Shown here: positions 58,611-64,000 of the stretch, in pieces
Numbering within the stretch: position 1 is the first letter of the stretch
Layout of the letters: each line of letters starts with the position of its first letter
From: Mangifera indica
Taxonomy: Eukaryota > Streptophyta > Magnoliopsida > Sapindales > Anacardiaceae
Length of the DNA: 64,000 nt
Direction: 5' to 3'
Assembly (NCBI RefSeq): GCF_011075055.1
Contig: NC_058138.1
Span: 6,902,001-6,966,000 of the forward strand
Translations under genes and position numbers: made by a program
The notes under the pieces: generated by a model
Told to the model about the DNA's origin: nothing
Seen by the model: only the letters and a program-made list of their open reading frames with translations
Database searches by the model: none

Positions 58611-61045
58611 TAACCTTATATTTTTTTTGGTTTGGGTGGGTTTGGGGGGAGAGGGGGGGGTGTGGTTTGTTATAATTAGGATAAATTTTCACTATTTATG
58701 TTATTTGTAAATATGACTAGGCTCCACGTCATCTGAGCCAAGGTTTTTACTTTTGGTGGATTTTGTTGCCAAGTTAGATTGATGTGGAGATTGAATGGGA
58801 CCCATTTAGTTATAATTAATTAAAAAATTTCCAATTTAATAATTTTTTTTCCTGAAAGCGGAAGTGGTAGTGCTCATTTTGCCAATCTTTGATTTAACAC
58901 TCTATCTACCAAGTAAATAAATAAATATATAATTGATATATATTATTAAATATTTAAATAATTTTAAATTAAAAAAATAATGTTCAATCAGATAATAATT
59001 TATTACATTTATATTTATTTATATATTATTTTTATCTTTAAAACAAAATTTTTTAATTTAATTTGATATAAGACTAATATATTATTACCTTGTTAATAAT
59101 AGTGTTATTGAAATTGATTAACAGAAAAATATATTGATTTTAATATAAATTACTAATTTATTGTCTTGTCATATTCATCTTTGTTAGAACTAAATCATCA
59201 TTTCCTTTTATATCGCCCTCTTTAGTAGCATTATAAAGACTTTGTTTACAGTGGAATTTGTCGAATTAGTAGGTTCTAAGTCTAAGCCATCAAGTTTTCG
59301 TCCCTATTTGAAAAAAGGGTAATTTTTTGAAACAAAAATGGTAAACAAAAGAAAATTGAAAAGATAGTTCGATTCTTGTGATGTCAACAACAACAACATT
59401 ATATCAAAAATGAATCAAAGAGTTTCCTTCTATTAAAAACTTACTCATAATGTAAAATATAAAGTCTTAATCTTAGTCATGTTTTTGTATAGTGACACTC
59501 TTATAGTCTCACCTCATTGGGTTTTTCTCGTAAAACTACAAGAAATTGCTCGAATTATTTTCGTTTTTGTTGTCAATGCAACTCTTATAATGTTATCGTC
59601 GCTCTTCATGGATTATTCCTCATTGGAGTATCAATTATTGTGTAAAACAAACCTTTTTTCTTTTTAAATAATAGTTTGCATCAACAAAAATAAATAACGG
59701 ATGAACAAATAAGCTTTTCAAGTTTAAAGGGTGGGAAATCATGGTTTCACCGAAGTTTATGTAGTAAATAGTTATTGGGACCTTGATTAGAGCAATTTTG
59801 TCAATTGAAACGCTAAATTTTTATAAAACATGTTAAGTATCAACTTTGGTAAAAAGTTTATGTTAAGAGCAATTCTATATGTGTATATACTTTTTATATA
59901 TAATTTAAGTATAAAATAATGTATTATTATATGATTAAATCTTATTTTATCTTTAATTTAAAATTATCTAATTACATAATAATACATCATCTATATACTC
60001 AAATTACATACCAAAAGAGTAATATTATATACCAAAACATGTTCTTTTGTTTGGTTTCTTAAAACGACAACGATTTGTCTCAACTTTACAATACGCGAAC
60101 ACATTGACAAGTATAAAATAATTAAAAAAGATACTGACGAAGAAATTGAAATTAATGGAATGATTAAAGAAACTATCGTGTGGGGGTGGAGCTGGTAATG
60201 ATTGTAATCTTGTAGTGCACATTTTGAGTTAGCATTCTAATCCACTTTAAATTATAATTTTGTTAAAAAAATTTATAACTTTAATCCAATTTAAATTATA
60301 TTTAGATTGATCTGATACCATCTGAATTGACTTAAAATTATTTATTATTTTTATTTTTTTAAGTATTTTTAGTGTTTTAACTTCTTTAATAAAATGCCCT
60401 AACTACAATTAATAAAATACATAACATAATATTTTATTTTATTTACATATGATCTAAAAAATTATATATCAAAACCCTTTAAGACATGTTAATAATATTA
60501 GCATTATTGAAATATAAAATAAAATTTGGCAATAAAAAATAATTAAAATAATTACAACTATACGAAAATACAACTAATATATATGGATTTCAAATGTTGT
60601 TAATCCTTGTCTTTCAGTATTTTTTTAATCTAACCTAACAAATTCTACTACAATAATATTCTTTAAACATTTGTGTCAGTTTCAATTATTTTTGTGTCAT
60701 TCCAAACATGACTCGATCTAATATTGTGTCGTATTAAGTTAACTTGTTAAATTTTCTGAAGAAAAAAAAAAGTTTAACTCTAATCTAATTTTTTTTGTGG
60801 TATGTCATGTCAAATTAATGAGTTATGTTAAAATTGTTAAGCTCTACTAAACCCCTCCCTTCTATAATTGTACCTAGGTTTGTTAATTGGGTCGGACAAA
60901 TTGTGGATACAATGTTAAACTTGAAAATTTTAATTTGGAACTGAACTAATTTAAGACCTTGTGAATAAGAAAATTTTCCATTAAATTATTAGACTTGAGC
61001 TTAAATTGTTAGCGTCGATAAGGTTTTAAAATTTATTGTGGGCAC
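58611..61045. other. AT-rich intergenic
   Basis: A G-rich patch at 58640-58660 and long AT-rich stretches. No gene recognised; the frames at 59479-59667 and 60025-60222 have no recognisable domain. Confidence 0.45.
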
Positions 61046-61149
61046 TATAACACCCTACCCCGATAGTCCTGTCCCTTGAGGGAAAATGTTACTTGGACTT
61101 AACTAATCACATGAAATGGCATTAAATAAATATATGTTCATTAAAACAA
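61046..61149. mobile_element. Partial gypsy-type LTR end
   Basis: TATAACACCCTACCCCGATAG, then CCCTTGAGGGAAAATGTTACTT, follows the layout of the TGTAACATCCCTCC...GAAGGAGAAATGTTA start of the big LTRs. Only about 100 bp remain before the next element begins. Confidence 0.45.
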
Positions 61150-61765
61150 GGCCAAAAAGCCTTATTCTCACTTAAGATTTAATCTATTTCCAAACTTACA
61201 TCTGCGAGATTTCAAAACCTAAACACCAACCTATCATCCAATTTATATTAAAATTTTTTGTTAATTGTAAGAGTAAAACAGTCATTTTATCAATAATATT
61301 AAAATAAATAAAATTTTATCTCATTTCTTTACTGTAGTTTTAAAAATCACAATTTTTCTTATTATAAGTTTTAAAAAGTTATATTTCCCCCCTAGGGTAT
61401 ATTTTTCAAAATCCAACTTTTCCAATCACCTTCTTTAGCCCACTAAACTCTCCCTCCCGACACACTCTCTCTCCAATCAGAATCCCCTCAGTGTGACTTT
61501 ATTGTATATGAAGATGAAAAGCTAATTCGTCTTTATACATGATGACTCTTCGTTGTTCTTTCACCATCGTGAGTCGATGACAGATAAAGAGTCGATGATA
61601 GAAGGTGTCAATTGCAAATGTAGTCATCGATTCTAGACAACAAAGACAAATCAATGTCTTTGCCAATTCATTTGGATGAAGAGGATTTGTCTTTGTCTAA
61701 ACAAAGACTCGTCTTCTCTAATGAAGATAAGTCTGAAAGAAGAAAGAGAGAGGGCTAAAGTGACA
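61150..61765. mobile_element. Mutator-like MITE, family copy 8 (right arm lost)
   Basis: Begins GGCCAAAAAGCCTTATTCTC with the left arm, the CCCCCCTAGGGTATATTTTTC block, and an internal region of repeated GAGTCGATGACAGATAAAGAG-type motifs in both orientations. The right arm is missing after about 61760. Confidence 0.75.
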
Positions 61766-61904
61766 AGACCCATCCTAACCTTTTAATCCCATAACCTCTT
61801 TACATTCTTATGGAACCTAGGAGGCTGAAACGTGTTTTGCAAAAATGTTTACAAAATGATTCTACAACTACTAGAAATCACTTAATTATAACATTATATT
61901 TAGG

Positions 61905-62255
61905 CCTCAGATAAGGGTGTTTAAAATTATCCGATAATCAAATCAAGCCAATTTTTGAATAAAAAACGAAACCAAAAAATAGATTATTTAAAAAACCAGT
62001 TCTAATACCGATTTAAAAATATAGAAAAACTAGTTTTTTAATTCAATTATTAGTTTGTCTAATTTTCAAAACCGAAACCAAACCAGTTTTTAAAAAATTG
62101 AATAAAATATTGAATATACTTTTTAAAAAATAAAATATGATAATTTTCTAAAATTCGGTTCAACTAATTAGTATTTTTAGTTCTGATCAAAATTGATTCA
62201 TCTTTAAATCAGTTCATATTGTTTCCAAACAAAAAATTTGGTTCAATTAAAAAAT
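61905..62255. mobile_element. Possible hAT-like MITE remnant
   Basis: TAAGGGTGTTTAAAATTATCCG then repeated AACCGATTT / AAACCAGTT motifs, resembling the start of common plant hAT-type MITEs. The other end is cut by the LTR at 62256. Confidence 0.4.
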
Positions 62256-62625
62256 TGGCATATATTGGATCCGGGTCCACCCATGATGGGTCGACCCGAC
62301 CCGATCAGCAGTTATTGGCTGTTGGACTTTTATATAAAAAAGTCTTAACTGCCTCCCAAAGCACAATGATGAGAATGTGATGAGAATGAGAGGAGAGAAC
62401 ACCATTTTTACAAAGAACTCTTCTCCCCTGCTAAAACCAATACGCACAGTAAATTAGTCTCCCAAATGGAAATCAGTATGTGAGCAAATGGCGTCGTGGA
62501 AACAGACTAACGTCAACACCTTGCATAGAATTCAAAGACGCTTCATCAAACACATAAACGGGTACGCAAATTCTATTTACAGATTTCACAGAATTCGGAT
62601 CCTGGCATGTTTAATTGTTTCTACA
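62256..62625 (+). repeat. 5' LTR of a short-LTR retrotransposon
   Basis: 370 bp, TGGCATATATTGGATCC ... GTTTCTACA, closely similar to the solo LTR at 23077-23437. It is followed immediately by a primer binding site, so it is the 5' LTR of an element that continues beyond the window. Confidence 0.85.
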
Positions 62626-62626
62626 T

Positions 62627-62638
62627 TGGTATCAGAGC
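62627..62638 (+). promoter_or_regulatory. Primer binding site (tRNA-Met type)
   Basis: TGGTATCAGAGC, an exact match to the initiator-tRNA-Met primer site of many plant LTR elements, one base after the LTR. Confidence 0.92.
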
Positions 62639-64000
62639 CTAGGATACATATTTGTTATGTTTTCTGTGAATGATATTACGTATATTATACGAATTAGAAT
62701 CTGTATATAGAAGTTTGTTTAAATTTCGTTTTTGAGGACGAATTTAATTTGGCCAAAATTGCATGAAATTGGTGTTGGGAAACATGTTGGATGAATGCTA
62801 GGAATAATATTACATATTTTAAATTGAAAATCGACTCGAATTAACGTCGAAATCGATCGAAATAGACCCAAATCCAAGACCCAAGGCATGTCTTTCTTGC
62901 TTGCCGTTTCGATGGTTTCCGGTGCGATCGACGCCGGAACTTGGAACGATTGGACTCGTCGTTGACTGGAATACAAAAGCCCTATGGTCTTATCGCCGAA
63001 AAATCACCAAAAAATGGCTAATTAGAAGGACAACAAGATTAGGGTTCATCGTGCGATTTCGGGTCAATATCGGGTTGGGATAACCCGATTACCCGAACCG
63101 GAGGTCAATGGGTTGGTCAAGACCCGAACCGGTCAACGGGTTAACCCGTTTAGTCAACCGGGTCTCACAACCCGGATCCAAACCCATGGATAATCCGATC
63201 AACTGTTGACCAATCAACGGTCAAATAGTTGACCAGTCAACGGTCAATATTTGACCGCGCGTGGTGACCATTTCTGACGCGTGGAGGTGCGTGCAAGCAC
63301 GTGGAGGCACGTGACAGCGCATCTGAGTCATCTCTGGCGCGTGAAGGCGCGTACAGACACTTATACGGCTCGTGGAGGCGCATGCGATGTTTACGTGGCG
63401 CGTAAATGAGCTTATGAGCTTATTTCCGCGCATAAACACCCACTTTCAGCGTGTATTGGCACATGAAACTTGTTTTTTAGTCCTTGGAAGTTGTGTAGTA
63501 CTTGGATCAGTATATGAAATGTGTTCCATGGGTCTTACGATGTATAATAACATGTAATATCTTATTCTGACTCCCAAAAAATACATAATGGTGTTTTGGG
63601 ATACATGTTTCTATTTCATACAAGTTTGTTGATTAGGGACCATCACGTTGCATGTATAAACTATCAATATCCTATTGAATTCTTTTAATTGAGAAAGAGA
63701 AAATATTCATGCGTGAATTTGATCCCCGTAATCAATGATCTTATTCGGGACATAAATTTGAAACTTTTTTGGGACTAAATGGATTCATTACAGCTTGCTA
63801 TAAAGCGACGGTTAGTAATATACGATAGAATATTCATTATTTTATCGCTATTCCCAAAACTAACGTAATGCGAGGTATTTGACCTAACGCAAATGTAATA
63901 GAGACTTTATCATGGATAAAGTGACTCAAAGATCGATACAGGTTGATGAAATGGTCTTAGTCAAAATAGATGATACATTTGTTGTATCATATATATTTGT
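62639..64000 (+). mobile_element. Internal region of the short-LTR element (window-end, partial)
   Basis: Untranslated-looking leader: no open frame longer than about 60 codons that I recognise and no gag or pol motif in 1.36 kb. Contains a patch of GGTCAACGGGTTAACCCG repeats (63060-63260) and a GC-rich patch of CGCGTGGAGGCGCGTG-type repeats (63255-63410). Either a long leader before gag or a non-autonomous element; the rest lies outside the window. Confidence 0.6.
63255..63410. repeat. Imperfect GC-rich tandem repeat
   Basis: Repeats of the type GCGCGTGGAGGTGCGTG / CACGTGGAGGCACGTG / CGCGTGAAGGCGCGTA, irregular spacing, about six to eight units. Much GC-richer than its surroundings. Confidence 0.75.

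Overview
This is nuclear DNA from a flowering plant, almost certainly a eudicot. The evidence is AT-rich intergenic DNA, GT-AG introns of about 80 to 720 bp, a single-exon P-class pentatricopeptide repeat (PPR) gene, a MUSTANG-type domesticated transposase gene, and dense LTR, hAT and Mutator-type elements. The species cannot be named from the sequence alone. There is no CRISPR array, bacterial operon, rRNA or convincing tRNA.

Only three loci look like intact protein-coding genes. They are a 715-residue PPR protein (25683-27830, +), a 255-residue Cys-rich PHD/RING-like protein with a C-terminal helix (46133-46900, -), and a two-coding-exon PB1 + MULE transposase + SWIM protein of the MUSTANG type (54454-56855, -), whose 5' UTR carries a further intron. 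Gene remnants include a xyloglucan endotransglucosylase/hydrolase (XTH) fragment (2029-2640), a NYN/limkain-b1-type pseudogene downstream of the PPR gene (29014-30260), an unidentified C-terminal exon present three times (21480-23480), a decayed hAT transposase with a BED finger (32560-33700, -), and a decayed coiled-coil gene of gypsy-type-transposon-domain character (40640-42260, -).

The rest is mobile DNA. From 2.7 to 15.2 kb there is a three-level nest: a 9.4-kb chromovirus-type Ty3/gypsy element (4176-13584, - strand, two LTRs of about 2.25 kb) sits inside an older, oppositely oriented solo LTR of the same family (2805-4175 plus 13590-14476). That solo LTR in turn sits inside a Mutator-type miniature element. 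Further gypsy fragments lie at 35.5-39.9 kb and a partial LTR at 61.0 kb. A short-LTR family is present as a solo LTR (23077-23437) and as a 5' LTR plus primer binding site running out of the window (62256-64000). hAT elements with 8-bp target duplications lie at 19334-20264, 47404-48440 and 53398-53748, with weaker ones elsewhere.

The most striking feature is one family of non-autonomous Mutator-like elements with long inverted arms and GGCCAAA.. ends. It is present about eight times in 64 kb, and four copies keep recognisable 9-bp target duplications. One copy lies about 120 bp upstream of the 5' UTR splice donor of the MUSTANG-type gene, so a non-autonomous Mutator element has landed in the promoter region of a domesticated Mutator transposase. 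Another copy was itself hit by a hAT element. The window is therefore a good record of layered insertions around a few conserved genes.
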